From Haliangium sp050303215 (GTDB lineage Bacteria; Myxococcota_A; Polyangia; Haliangiales; Haliangiaceae), in NCBI RefSeq assembly GCF_050303215.1, contig NZ_JBNLBH010000125.1:1-64000 (forward strand): DNA of 64,000 nt. Reading direction: 5' to 3'. The notes under the pieces are model-generated. The model was not told the DNA's origin. It searched no databases and worked only from the letters and a program-made list of their open reading frames with translations. Positions within the stretch are counted from its first letter, which is position 1; each line of letters opens with the position of its first letter. Positions 18,665 to 27,677 of this stretch are shown in pieces. The translations under genes were made by a program, and so were the position numbers.

Positions 18665-20086
18665 GTGAGCAGCCGGGCGGGCGGACGCCGCGCCGGCTTC
18701 GGCTGGGCTCTATCTTCGCTGCCAGCCTTGCTGCTGGCCGCGACAGTGGGTTGGCTCGGGGGCGGCTGTGATCGCGGCGGCACCATCGCGCTGTCACTGG
18801 TGAGCGCGCCCGACAGCCCGGTGCTGGACCAGGTGGTCCGCGCCCGCCTCACGCTCACCGATCCGCTGGCCGTGGTCGAGGCCGAGCGCGACCCGGTCGG
18901 CGGCCTGGCCCTCGACCTCGACGTGGCTGCGGGCGCGGCCCAGGGCAGCCTCATCTTCGAGGGCTTCGATCAGGACGGCGAGCTGGTCGCCTATGGCCGC
19001 AGCGGCGCGCTGCCGATCGCGGCCATCAACGCCGAGGTGGCCGTGTACGTGGCCGCGCCCATGAGCCTGGCCGCGGCGCCCGCGGCCCTGGACCCGCCCC
19101 GGAGCGAGGTCGGGGCGGCGCCGCTGTCGTTCGGCGCGGTGGTGGTCGGCGGCCGCACCGGCGACGGGCAGGCGTCAGCGGCGGTAGAGGTGTACAGCGT
19201 GTACCAGCACGACTTCGTGCCGGTCGCCGACCTGCCCGCGGCCCGAGTGGCCCCGGCCGTGGCCACGGGCCGGTTCGACCGGGTGTACGCGTTTGGTGGG
19301 TTCGACGGCGAGGGCGCCCCCACCGCCGACCTGTACAGCGTCGACACCCGCGCCGGTTTCATCGTGGTGCTGCCGGCGGCCGCGGACGAGCTGGCCCGCG
19401 CCGGCGCCGCCATGGCCGCGCTGGGCGGCGATACCTTCGCCGTGACCGGCGCGCCCGCGGTGCGCATCGACGGCGTCCGCGGCAGCGTGACGCCCTTCGC
19501 CGACGCCCCCGACCTGGCCGGCACCGCCACCAGCGCGGTGGTGGACGGGGTCGTTCACGCCGTGTTCGCCGGGGCCGGCAATGGCTCGGGCGGCGCCGTG
19601 GTGTTGTCGGACGGGGGGTTTCGCGACCTGCCCGCGCCCGCGCCCGCCGGCGGCACGGACAGCCCGCTGCTGCGCACGGGCCACGCCGGGGTGCTCCTGC
19701 CCGACGGCAGCGTGGTGGTGGTGGGCGGCCGGGTCGAGGCCGAGGCGGGCGCGATCCTGCCCGACGTGGGCATGCGCATCCGCCCCGGCGCGGACACGGT
19801 CGAGCCGGCGCTGGTGCTGGCCAGCGCGCGCGCCGAGGCCGCGACGGCCGCCACCGAGCGGTTCGTGGTGGTCGCCGGCGGGGTCGACGAGACCGGGGCC
19901 GTGCTCGGGGACGCCGAGGTGTTCACGGCCGACGAGCTCGACCCGGTGGCCACCCTGGCCATGGTGGTGCCCCGGCGCGGGGCCACGGCCATCCCGCTGT
20001 CCAACGGGCAGATCCTGATCCTGGGCGGGGTGGACGAAAGCGGCGCGCCGGTGGGCACGGCCGAGCTGTTCACGCCCTCGCCGTGA
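18665..20086 (+). CDS. Kelch-repeat lipoprotein
   Basis: About 473 residues from a GTG at 18665; an ATG at 18635 is a possible alternative. A signal sequence (ALSSLPALLLAATVGWLGGG) ends in a lipobox Cys. Beyond residue 140 there are kelch-like blades with double-glycine strands, for example VVVGGRTGDG, VYAFGGFDGEG, VVVVGGRVEAEAG, VVVAGGVDETG and ILILGGVDESG. Each is followed by a VEVY/AEVF-type strand. This predicts a surface-anchored beta-propeller, probably for binding. Myxobacteria carry many such lipoproteins; no specific ligand can be inferred. It is the last gene of this plus-strand run. Confidence 0.75.
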   Translation: MSSRAGGRRAGFGWALSSLPALLLAATVGWLGGGCDRGGTIALSLVSAPDSPVLDQVVRARLTLTDPLAVVEAERDPVGGLALDLDVAAGAAQGSLIFEGFDQDGELVAYGRSGALPIAAINAEVAVYVAAPMSLAAAPAALDPPRSEVGAAPLSFGAVVVGGRTGDGQASAAVEVYSVYQHDFVPVADLPAARVAPAVATGRFDRVYAFGGFDGEGAPTADLYSVDTRAGFIVVLPAAADELARAGAAMAALGGDTFAVTGAPAVRIDGVRGSVTPFADAPDLAGTATSAVVDGVVHAVFAGAGNGSGGAVVLSDGGFRDLPAPAPAGGTDSPLLRTGHAGVLLPDGSVVVVGGRVEAEAGAILPDVGMRIRPGADTVEPALVLASARAEAATAATERFVVVAGGVDETGAVLGDAEVFTADELDPVATLAMVVPRRGATAIPLSNGQILILGGVDESGAPVGTAELFTPSP

Positions 20087-20107
20087 GCCGGCGCGGGGCT
20101 TCGACGG

Positions 20108-20608
20108 CTACGACAGCCAGCCCCAGACGGTGCTCGCGCCCCACCACAGGAGCACGATGGGCGCGGCCACGGCGGCCACGCACAACAGCGCGGCCGCGCC
20201 GACCAGGACCCAGTCCCCGGCCGACGAGGCGCCCTGCTCGTGGCGCGCGACCAGGAGATCGGCGTTGCGGCGGTTGGCCTTGAACACGATGTCGAAGACG
20301 TCGCCCACCACCGGCACGATGCCGAGCAGGGCGTCGATGCCGATGTTGAGCAGCATGCGCGCGATGACGACCGCGGGCAGACGCTTGCGCACGGCGGTGA
20401 CGACGACGTAGAGGCCGAAGGCGGCCGGGATCAGGTCGCCGACCACGGGGGCGAAGAAGCCCAGGATGGGGTCGAGCAGGCGGTCGTCGAGCCAGCGGGC
20501 GATGGTCTCGACTCGGCGGACCGCCGGGTCGGCGCGCTCACGCTCGGCCGGGAGCGGGTCCGGACGCGGGGCCGGGAGGCCCGAGCTGTGGGGCGGCTCC
20601 GCGGTCAC
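20108..20608 (-). CDS. DUF4112 family membrane protein
   Basis: A 166-residue protein with the DUF4112 pattern: RWLDDRLLDPILGF, a GDLIPAAFGLYVVVTAV helix, an ARMLLNIGIDALLGIVPVVGD helix, then FDIVFKANRRN. A final C-terminal membrane span follows. The N-terminal 35 residues are Pro/Arg-rich. Its GTG start overlaps the TGA of the deacetylase-family gene upstream by four bases (GTGA), so expression is coupled. The function of the family is not known. Confidence 0.82.
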   Translation of the reverse strand: MTAEPPHSSGLPAPRPDPLPAERERADPAVRRVETIARWLDDRLLDPILGFFAPVVGDLIPAAFGLYVVVTAVRKRLPAVVIARMLLNIGIDALLGIVPVVGDVFDIVFKANRRNADLLVARHEQGASSAGDWVLVGAAALLCVAAVAAPIVLLWWGASTVWGWLS

Positions 20609-21744
20609 GGGGTGAGCACGCCGCCGGCTGCGTCGAGGGCGGCCTGGGTCTTGTCGATGGCGGCCTGGGCCGCGGCCGCGACCGAGCCGTACTCGACGGC
20701 CTGGTGCATACCGCTGAAGTGGTCGTCGGGGCCGATCTGGTCGCCGTCGGGCTGGTCGCCGTCGGGCTGGTCGCCGTCAGGCTCGTCGGCGTCGGGCTCG
20801 GGGCGGCCGGGGGCCGGGGCGAAGGCGTCGAGCACGGCCACGGCGCCGTGACCGAGCCCGGTGAGGTCGTAGCCGCCCTCGAGCGCGCACACCAACCGGC
20901 CCTCGCACAGTTCATCGGACACGCGGGCGAGGGCGCGGGCCATGGTCCGGAAGCCGCGCGCGGTGACGCGCATGGCGGCCAGGGGGTCGGCGACGTAGGT
21001 GTCGAAGCCGGACGAGATCAGGATCAGGTCGGGGCGAAAGCGGCGCAGCGCGGGCAGGAACACCTGCTCGAACACGGCCTCGTACTCGACGTCGCCGCAG
21101 CCGGCGGGCAGGCCGACGTTGACGGTGGCGCCGCGGCCGGCGCCGACGCCGATCTCGGTGGGGGCGCCGGTGCCGGGGTAGTAGGGGTACTGGTGCACCG
21201 ACATGAACAGCACGCTGGGGTCGGCCTCGAAGATGTGTTGGGTGCCGTTGCCGTGGTGCACGTCCCAGTCGACGATGGCCACCCGGGCGGCGCCCAGGGC
21301 CCGGGCTGCGGCCGCACCCACGGCCACGTTGTTGATGAGGCAGAAGCCCATGGCGCGGTCGGCCTCGGCGTGATGCCCGGGCGGCCTGACCAGGGCCAGA
21401 CCGCGCTGGACCTGGCCGTCGAGCACGGCCCGGGTGAGGTCGATGACGGCGCCGGCGGCCTTGAGGGTGGCGTCCCAGGTGCCGGGCGAGAAGAAGGTGT
21501 CGGCGTCGAGCTGGCCGCTGTGCCCGGGCACGAGCCGGATCAGCTCGTCCACGTAGGCGGGCTGGTGGACCCGCCCGATCTCGTCTTCGCCGGCGGCCCG
21601 GGTGGGCAGCCGCTGGCCGCGGGCCTCGAGCCCGGCGGCGGCGACGGCGGCGCGCACGGCCGCGATGCGCTCGGGGCGCTCGGGGTGACCGATGGGGGGG
21701 CGGTGCTCGGCAAAGACATCGTCGACGACGTAGGCCAGGGACAT
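20605..21744 (-). CDS. Histone-deacetylase-family amidohydrolase
   Basis: A 379-residue class II HDAC-like zinc hydrolase. GHPERPERI opens the domain, the catalytic pair is in RPPGHHAEADRAMGFC (H124, H125), and zinc ligands are in DWDVHHGNG (D161, H163) and SSGFDTYVADP. EGGYDLTGLG closes the fold. Bacterial members deacetylate acetylpolyamines or acetyl-lysine proteins; the substrate here is not defined. The start has a strong AGGAGG site. The C-terminus carries an acidic DGDQP tandem repeat made by 15-bp DNA repeats. It is coupled to the DUF4112 gene. Confidence 0.9.
   Translation of the reverse strand: MSLAYVVDDVFAEHRPPIGHPERPERIAAVRAAVAAAGLEARGQRLPTRAAGEDEIGRVHQPAYVDELIRLVPGHSGQLDADTFFSPGTWDATLKAAGAVIDLTRAVLDGQVQRGLALVRPPGHHAEADRAMGFCLINNVAVGAAAARALGAARVAIVDWDVHHGNGTQHIFEADPSVLFMSVHQYPYYPGTGAPTEIGVGAGRGATVNVGLPAGCGDVEYEAVFEQVFLPALRRFRPDLILISSGFDTYVADPLAAMRVTARGFRTMARALARVSDELCEGRLVCALEGGYDLTGLGHGAVAVLDAFAPAPGRPEPDADEPDGDQPDGDQPDGDQIGPDDHFSGMHQAVEYGSVAAAAQAAIDKTQAALDAAGGVLTP
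20739..20798. repeat. 15-bp in-frame tandem repeat (four units)
   Basis: Four 15-bp units lie inside the C-terminal part of the deacetylase-family gene. They encode near-identical five-residue steps of the DGDQP type. The first two units are identical and the others differ by one to a few bases. The length keeps the frame, so unit gain or loss would only change tail length. Confidence 0.8.
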
Positions 21745-21771
21745 GGGCTCCTCCTCGCGCGCGGATCGCGG

Positions 21772-22776
21772 CTACGCTCGCTCGGGCTTGAGCGAGCGGC
21801 CCATGAGCTGGGCGATGGCGTCGCGCGCGGGCCGGTCCTGGTACAGGACCTCGAACATGAACTGGGTGATGGGCGCGCGCACGCCGAGCTTGCCGGCGAG
21901 CTCGTGGGCGACCCGGGCGGTCTTGACGCCCTCGGCCACCATGCGCATGTCGGCGATGATGTCGTCGAGCTTCTGGCCCTGGCCCAGCTTGAGGCCGACC
22001 TGGCGGTTGCGCGACAGATCGCCCGAGCAGGTGAGGACCAGGTCGCCCATACCCGACAGGCCGGCGAAGGTCATGGCGTCGGCGCCCATGGCCACGCCCA
22101 GGCGGGTGATCTCGGCCAGGCCGCGGGTGATGAGCGCGGCCCGGGCGTTGAGGCCGAAGCCGAGGCCGTCCGAGGTGCCGGCGGCGATGGCGACGACGTT
22201 CTTGAGCGCGCCGCCGGTGAGCACGCCGATCACGTCGTCGGCGGTGTAGACGCGGAACCGCTCCGACGACAGCTCGGCCTGGACCCGGTCGGCGCTGGCG
22301 CTCTCGCGCGAGGCGACCACGATGGCGGCAGGCAGGCCCGCGGCCAGCTCCTTGGCGAAGGTGGGCCCGGACAGGTAGGCCGCCCGCGCCGCCACCGGCT
22401 CGGGCAGGAGGTCGGCGTAGATCTGGTCGATGCGGGCCAGGGTGCCTTCTTCGAGGCCCTTGGAGCAGTTGACCAGGATGGCGTCCGGGGCCAGGTGAGG
22501 GGCGGCCCGGGTGAGCACCTGACGCAGGGCGTGCGAGGGCGTGACCCCGAGCACGAGCTCGCGCTCGCTCACGGCCGCGGCCAGGTCGCTGGTGACGGTC
22601 ACCGCCGCGGGCAGGTCGAACCCGGGCAAGTAGATGTCGTTCTGCCGGCTCGTGCTCATGCGCTCGGCCAGGTCACTCTCGTAACACCACAGGGTCACGT
22701 CGTGCCCGGCGGCACCGAACAGGATGGCAAGGGACGTGCCGAAGCTGCCGGCACCAACCACTGCGATACGCGCCAT
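21772..22776 (-). CDS. gpsA: NAD(P)-dependent glycerol-3-phosphate dehydrogenase
   Basis: This 334-residue enzyme reduces dihydroxyacetone phosphate to sn-glycerol-3-phosphate for phospholipid synthesis. The N-terminal Rossmann motif is VVGAGSFGTSLA. Later motifs are CSKGLEEGT, LSGPTFAKE, the catalytic-lysine region GALKNVVAIAAG and SGMGDLVLTC. The ATG at 22776 is the only start placing the Rossmann strand at the N-terminus; longer upstream frames lack support. It is divergent from a UbiA-family gene, with 133 bases between. Confidence 0.94.
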   Translation of the reverse strand: MARIAVVGAGSFGTSLAILFGAAGHDVTLWCYESDLAERMSTSRQNDIYLPGFDLPAAVTVTSDLAAAVSERELVLGVTPSHALRQVLTRAAPHLAPDAILVNCSKGLEEGTLARIDQIYADLLPEPVAARAAYLSGPTFAKELAAGLPAAIVVASRESASADRVQAELSSERFRVYTADDVIGVLTGGALKNVVAIAAGTSDGLGFGLNARAALITRGLAEITRLGVAMGADAMTFAGLSGMGDLVLTCSGDLSRNRQVGLKLGQGQKLDDIIADMRMVAEGVKTARVAHELAGKLGVRAPITQFMFEVLYQDRPARDAIAQLMGRSLKPERA

Positions 22777-22794
22777 GGGCTGGTTGTACCCCGA

Positions 22795-22810
22795 TTCGCC
22801 AGGGGGCGAA
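22795..22810. promoter_or_regulatory. Small inverted repeat between gpsA and the prenyltransferase gene
   Basis: The arms TTCGCC and GGCGAA are perfect, with a four-base spacer, in the divergent intergenic region close to the gpsA start. It could be a regulator site, but arms of this length are not rare in GC-rich DNA. Confidence 0.25.
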
Positions 22811-22909
22811 AGCGCTGCGGCCGACGCCGGCGCTGTGACCTGGACACGTCCGGGCAGCGAGGCCGGGCCCGAGGTGGACGTCGGGGCCAAGCCGACGTTT
22901 AATGCCCCC

Positions 22910-23800
22910 ATGTCGACCGCTCGCGCCATCTGGGTGACGCTGCGGCCCCACCAGTGGGTCAAGAACCTGTTCGTGGTCGCTCCCCTCGTGTTCTCGAAAC
23001 ACTTGCTCGACGCCGACTTCGCCCTGCGCACGGCGATCGCCACCCTGGCCTTCTGCGCCCTGTCGGGGGCGGTGTACACCTTCAACGATCTGCGCGACGC
23101 GCCCTTCGACCGGGTCCACCCGCTCAAGCGCACGCGCCCGATCGCGGCCGGAGCCCTGAGCGAGCGCGCGGCCATCGTGCTGTGCGCGGTGCTGGTGGCC
23201 ACGGCCTTGGTCACGTGCGCGCTGCTGGCCTGGCCGCTGGCGGGCGTGGCCGCGCTGTACCTGGGCAGCAACCTGGGCTACTCGCTCGGACTCAAGCGGG
23301 TGGCCTACCTGGACGTGCTGCTCATCGCCGGCGGCTTCCTGCTGCGCGTGCTCGCCGGGGCCTTCGCGATCGCGGTGCCGGCCTCGCCCTGGCTGGTGAT
23401 CTGCACCGGGCTGCTGGCCGGCATGCTCGGCTTCGGCAAGCGCGCCCACGAGCTGTCCCGGGCCGAGTTGGCCGGCACCAAGCCGGGCGCCACCCGCGCC
23501 GCCCTGCAAGGCTATCACCCCGGCGCGCTGCGCTGGATCATGCTGGTCCTGGCCGGGGCCACCGTGGCCTCGTACGGGCTGTACACGCTCGATCACCGCA
23601 CGGTGGCCTTCTTCGGCACCGGCCAGCTCCTGTGGACCCTGCCCTTCTGCGCCCTCGGCATCCTCCGCTTCCTGCAGCTCGCGCTGTGGCGACCGCGGGC
23701 CCAAAGCCCCACCGAGGCCATGCTGCGCGACTGGCCGTTCATGCTCAACATCGCGCTGTGGGGCGTGGTGGTGCTGATGATCATCTACCGCGTGGCCTAG
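22910..23800 (+). CDS. UbiA-family polyprenyl-phosphate phosphoribosyltransferase (DPPR-synthase-like)
   Basis: A 296-residue multi-spanning membrane enzyme. The N-terminus LRPHQWVKNLFVVAPLVF and the aspartate motif NDLRDAPFDRVHPLKRTRPI are typical of decaprenyl-phosphate phosphoribosyltransferases. A second motif region around LGLKRVAYLDVLLIAGGFLLR and about eight hydrophobic helices follow. It likely transfers ribose-5-phosphate or a related polar head group to polyprenyl phosphate for cell-envelope glycan assembly. The start is an ATG at 22910, just before the family's conserved N-terminus. Confidence 0.87.
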   Translation: MSTARAIWVTLRPHQWVKNLFVVAPLVFSKHLLDADFALRTAIATLAFCALSGAVYTFNDLRDAPFDRVHPLKRTRPIAAGALSERAAIVLCAVLVATALVTCALLAWPLAGVAALYLGSNLGYSLGLKRVAYLDVLLIAGGFLLRVLAGAFAIAVPASPWLVICTGLLAGMLGFGKRAHELSRAELAGTKPGATRAALQGYHPGALRWIMLVLAGATVASYGLYTLDHRTVAFFGTGQLLWTLPFCALGILRFLQLALWRPRAQSPTEAMLRDWPFMLNIALWGVVVLMIIYRVA

Positions 23801-24208
23801 CGCGCATCTCAGCGCGCGTCGCCGATGAGAGCCGGGCTGCCCAGAGCTGACTCGGGGACGACATCACTCCTGTCAGGCCCTCCCTTATCGCTTCGGTGGA
23901 CGATCGATCTCCTGTCAGATCCTCCGCTACCGCTTCGGTGGACGATCGATCTTCTGTCAGATCCTCCGCTACCGCCGCCAGGGGCTACCGAACTCCTGTC
24001 AGGCGTGTCGACAACGCCGTCCGGAGCGCCTGACAGCGGATCACTCATGTCGAAAACGCCTACCGGTGCGCCTGACAGCGGATCACTCGTGTCGTGAACG
24101 CCTACCGGTGCGCCTGACCGCAGATCGCTCGTGTCGCGAACGCCTACCGGTGCACCTGACCGGACTTTGCTCGTGTCGCCAGGGCGTCGGCGCCCTCGGC
24201 TGTCGCGA
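23801..24208. other. Gene-free stretch occupied by a minisatellite
   Basis: No credible gene is seen between the prenyltransferase stop and the DUF1697 stop. Most of the stretch is the 42-bp repeat listed separately. Short open frames on both strands here are the repeat read as 14-residue periods. They lack ribosome sites and non-repetitive partners. Confidence 0.7.
23867..24180. repeat. 42-bp tandem repeat array (about 7.5 degenerate units)
   Basis: Units begin at 23867, 23909, 23951, 23993, 24035, 24077 and 24119, with a partial one from 24161, at an exact 42-base spacing. There are two sub-families that stay in phase. Units 1-3 share CGCTTCGGTGGACGATCGAT-like cores, while units 5-7 share CGCCTACCGGTGCGCCTGAC-like cores. 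Unit 4 is a hybrid. In one plus-strand frame the array reads as 14-residue periods (LLSDPPLPLRWTID, then SGSLMSKTPTGAPD). One TGA arises where the neighbouring unit has CGA. Confidence 0.9.
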
Positions 24209-24853
24209 TCAGGGTCGCTCGAGCGCGTCGAGGAGCTCGACCAGTTTGTGCACGGTTCGCCAGTTGCGCATGGTGACCGGGGAGCCCAGGGCTCGATTGA
24301 GCACGGCGGGGCTCAGCTTGGACCGTGCGGCGCCCGAGGCGAAATCGATCCAGAGCGCGTCGGCTTCGACCTCGATGCGCTCATTGGGGGCGGCGTAGCG
24401 GAGAAGGGTCTCGGCCGCCGTGGGTGCGGCGGCCCGCTTGGGCAGACCGAGGTGAAGCAGCTTGGGGCGCTCGCGCTCGGCGTCGGGGAACGGGCTCCCG
24501 GACGCGTATCGTCGCCACTGCGCGCCGGTTCGGACCACGACGTCGGCGCTGAAGCCAAAGTGGTCGGCGATGGCCGCTTCGAGCGCGGACTCGGCCGACT
24601 CGGGCGCGAGGTCGGTCGAGAACACCAGGTTGCCGCTCTGGATATACGTCGCCACGTCGGCGAAGCCGAGATCCGTGGCGAGGGCGCGCAACTCGGCCAT
24701 CGGGACCTTCTTGTGACCGCCGACGTTGATGCCGCGCAGGAGCGCGATGAGGCCCACCGGACCGTCGGTCGAACGCCGGGACCGGCGGTTGGGACGTGCG
24801 CTCGCCGGGGCCGACTCGACCGGACGGCTCGGCTTCGATTTCTTCGGCGTCAT
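24209..24853 (-). CDS. DUF1697 family protein
   Basis: A 214-residue protein with an ideal AGGAGGT site before its ATG. The DUF1697 signature is clear: LIALLRGINVGGHKKVPMAE, then DVATYIQSGNLVFS, and near the C-terminus the SPVTMRNWRTVHKL motif. The N-terminal 30 residues are a Lys/Arg/Pro-rich extension not typical of the family. The family is widespread and of unknown biochemical function. It is convergent with the repeat array. Confidence 0.9.
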   Translation of the reverse strand: MTPKKSKPSRPVESAPASARPNRRSRRSTDGPVGLIALLRGINVGGHKKVPMAELRALATDLGFADVATYIQSGNLVFSTDLAPESAESALEAAIADHFGFSADVVVRTGAQWRRYASGSPFPDAERERPKLLHLGLPKRAAAPTAAETLLRYAAPNERIEVEADALWIDFASGAARSKLSPAVLNRALGSPVTMRNWRTVHKLVELLDALERP

Positions 24854-25067
24854 CGGCAGTACCTCCTCGCGACCCCGCGTCGAACATGAGCGCCATCATA
24901 AGCGAACGCAATGGGGCATGTCAGTACAACCCGACCACGGGCCGTCTTCACGACGGCGCGTCGAGCACGCCGCGAGCACACGCACGACCCCAGCGGGCGC
25001 CGACACCCGGGCGGCCGCGACGACGCCGTTGACAGCCGCAAAGGGGGCTGATACTCCGACCTCAGCC

Positions 25068-25655
<588 letters not shown>

Positions 25656-25659
25656 GGCC

Positions 25660-26517
25660 ATGGCCGCGCCTCTGCCACGGCCGATCGGCGTCGGCGATCT
25701 GCGCGGGCGCCGAGTGCTGGGGCTGTTCGCCCACCCGGACGACGAGGTCCTGGCCGCGGGCCTGCTGGCGCTGGCCGCGCGCGCGGGCGCCGCGGTGGGC
25801 GTGGTGTGCGCGACCGCGGGCGAGGCCGGCGAGGTCCGCGAGCCGGAGCGGTTCGCGGGGCAGGCGCTGGCCGAGGTGCGTCGACACGAGCTCGTGCGCT
25901 CGTGCGCGGCACTCGGCGCGGGCGCCCCGGTGGTGCTGGGCCTGCCCGACGGCGATCTCGACGGGCTGGGCGACGACGCGCTGGCGGGGGCGCTCGCGCC
26001 GCACCTGAGCGAGCTCGGGCCCGCGGACGTGACGGTGACCTTGGGCCTGGACGGGGCCTACGGCCACCGCGATCACATCGCGCTCAGCCGGGCCGCGAGC
26101 GCCGCGGTGGCCGCGCGCCGCCGTGAGTGTCAGCCGAGGCTGCTGCTGGTCGAGCACCCGGCGGGCATGTTCAAGCGGCTGTGGCGGACGATGCGACGGG
26201 TCCGCCCGGGGCTGATCGCGGGCGCGCTCGCGGCCCGTGATCTGGGCCGCCAAGCCGCGCAGGTGGACCTGCGCGTCGATGTCTCGGACGTCTGGCCGGC
26301 CAAGCGCGCGGCCATCGCCGCCCACGCCTCGCAGCTCGTAGACGGCCGGCCGGAGAGCTTCCTGACCCCGGCGCTGGACGCCGCCGCCTGGGCCCACCTG
26401 GCCGCTCAGGAGTGGTATCGGGTGGCCGCCGGCCCTGCCCTGCCCGCAGGCGCGCGCGATCCGTTCGCCGGCCTGTCCGCGCCCGTCGCCGGCCTGGCCG
26501 CACCCGCGAGGACCTGA
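25660..26517 (+). CDS. PIG-L family deacetylase
   Basis: A 285-residue zinc-dependent N-acetylglucosamine deacetylase-like protein. The metal motif FAHPDDE is near residue 25, LPDGDLDGLGDD follows, and a later zinc histidine is in YGHRDH. Members remove acetyl groups from GlcNAc-containing lipids or small conjugates. The coupled downstream glycosyltransferase suggests a sugar-lipid or surface-glycan substrate; that is inference. The stop overlaps the next start (TGATG). Confidence 0.88.
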   Translation: MAAPLPRPIGVGDLRGRRVLGLFAHPDDEVLAAGLLALAARAGAAVGVVCATAGEAGEVREPERFAGQALAEVRRHELVRSCAALGAGAPVVLGLPDGDLDGLGDDALAGALAPHLSELGPADVTVTLGLDGAYGHRDHIALSRAASAAVAARRRECQPRLLLVEHPAGMFKRLWRTMRRVRPGLIAGALAARDLGRQAAQVDLRVDVSDVWPAKRAAIAAHASQLVDGRPESFLTPALDAAAWAHLAAQEWYRVAAGPALPAGARDPFAGLSAPVAGLAAPART

Positions 26518-27677
26518 TGCGCGTGCTCCACCTCACCCGCGACTTTCCACCCCGCGCAGCCGGCGGGCTGTCCACGGCCGTGGGCGGGATGGTGCGGACG
26601 TCGACGCGCGCGGGGCTGGCCTGCGCGGTGCTGTCCTTCGACGACTGGCGGCCTCGGGCCCGCGCCGGGTCCGGTCCGGTGGGCGCTCCGCCGCGGCCCG
26701 AGCCGGGTCTTCACGCCCAGGTGCTGCGGCTGTCGCGGCCGGCCGAGCTGGACGCGGCGCACGCGTTCGCGGACGCGTGGGGGCCCGACCTGGTGCACGT
26801 GCACGACGATCTGCTGTGGCCGGTGGCGGCCGAGATCCGAGCTCGGCGCGGGATCCCGGCGGTGCTCACCGTGCACGTGCTGCAGGCCGAGCAGAGCCGG
26901 CTGCGCGGGCTGAGCGAGACCACGTTGGCGCTGGCCGCTCAGCGCCGGGCCCTGGCCGAGGCCGACACGGTGCTGGCGCCGTCGCGGGTGGTGCTCGGGC
27001 TCCTACGCACGTGCGCGCCGGAGATAGCCGCGCGCCTGCGGCTGTGCCCGCTGGGCATCGACGACGCCGCGTCGGCCCGGGCGGCCGCGGCCGCGCCTCA
27101 CGATGGGGCGCTGGTGCTGTTCGTCGGCCGGCTGGCCGATATCAACGGGGTGGCGGAGCTGTTGGCCGCGGTGCCCGCGATCGTGGCCGACGCGCCGCAG
27201 GCCCGGGTCATCATCGCCGGTGGGTTGCCGCACAATCGCAAGGCCGAGCGGCGCTGGCACCGGCGCTGGCGCCAAGACGCGGCGCCGGAGCTGGTCGATC
27301 GGGTCGAGTTCACCGGCTGGCTGGCGCCCGCCGCGCTGGCGAGGCTGTACGCGCGGGCCGCGGTGGTGGTGGCGCCGAGCTGGTTCGAGACCTATGGCCA
27401 GGTGGTGCTGGAGGCCATGCTGCACGGCGCCCCGATCGCGGCCGCCCGAGCCGGAGCCGTGGTCGAGCGGATCGCGCACGACCGCAACGGACTGTTGTTC
27501 GCGCCCCGCGACCCGGCCGCCCTGGCCGAAGCCGTGTGCGCCCTGCTCGCCGATCCCGAGCGGGCTCGGCGCCTGGCCCGCGCCGCGGCCGCGGAGGCGC
27601 GCGCGCGTTGGACCTGGGATCAGGCCGTGGCCACGCTGGTCCGAGCGTACGACGACGCGGTCACAGCTCGGCGCTGA
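26517..27677 (+). CDS. Glycosyltransferase family 4
   Basis: A 386-residue GT-B enzyme. The N-terminus MRVLHLTRDFPPRAAGGLST is typical of GT4, and DLVHVHDDLLWPVA marks the acceptor domain. The donor domain has LVLFVGRLADINGV and the E-x7-E region in PSWFETYGQVVLEAMLHG. It probably transfers a hexose to a surface glycan or lipid acceptor, working with the upstream deacetylase. Its last 17 bases overlap the convergent barrel-protein gene. Confidence 0.9.
   Translation: MRVLHLTRDFPPRAAGGLSTAVGGMVRTSTRAGLACAVLSFDDWRPRARAGSGPVGAPPRPEPGLHAQVLRLSRPAELDAAHAFADAWGPDLVHVHDDLLWPVAAEIRARRGIPAVLTVHVLQAEQSRLRGLSETTLALAAQRRALAEADTVLAPSRVVLGLLRTCAPEIAARLRLCPLGIDDAASARAAAAAPHDGALVLFVGRLADINGVAELLAAVPAIVADAPQARVIIAGGLPHNRKAERRWHRRWRQDAAPELVDRVEFTGWLAPAALARLYARAAVVVAPSWFETYGQVVLEAMLHGAPIAAARAGAVVERIAHDRNGLLFAPRDPAALAEAVCALLADPERARRLARAAAAEARARWTWDQAVATLVRAYDDAVTARR

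Noticed and set aside
20704..22902. A 732-codon plus-strand open frame
   Set aside because: It spans the antisense of two well-defined genes (deacetylase family and gpsA).
23825..24097. Possible small repeat-protein gene
   Set aside because: There is no ribosome site, the frame is made only of repeat units, and it ends by a TGA in one unit. It is kept as a repeat, not a gene.
23867..24180. Possible CRISPR array
   Set aside because: The repeats touch each other with no unique spacers, and no cas genes are near. It is a tandem minisatellite.
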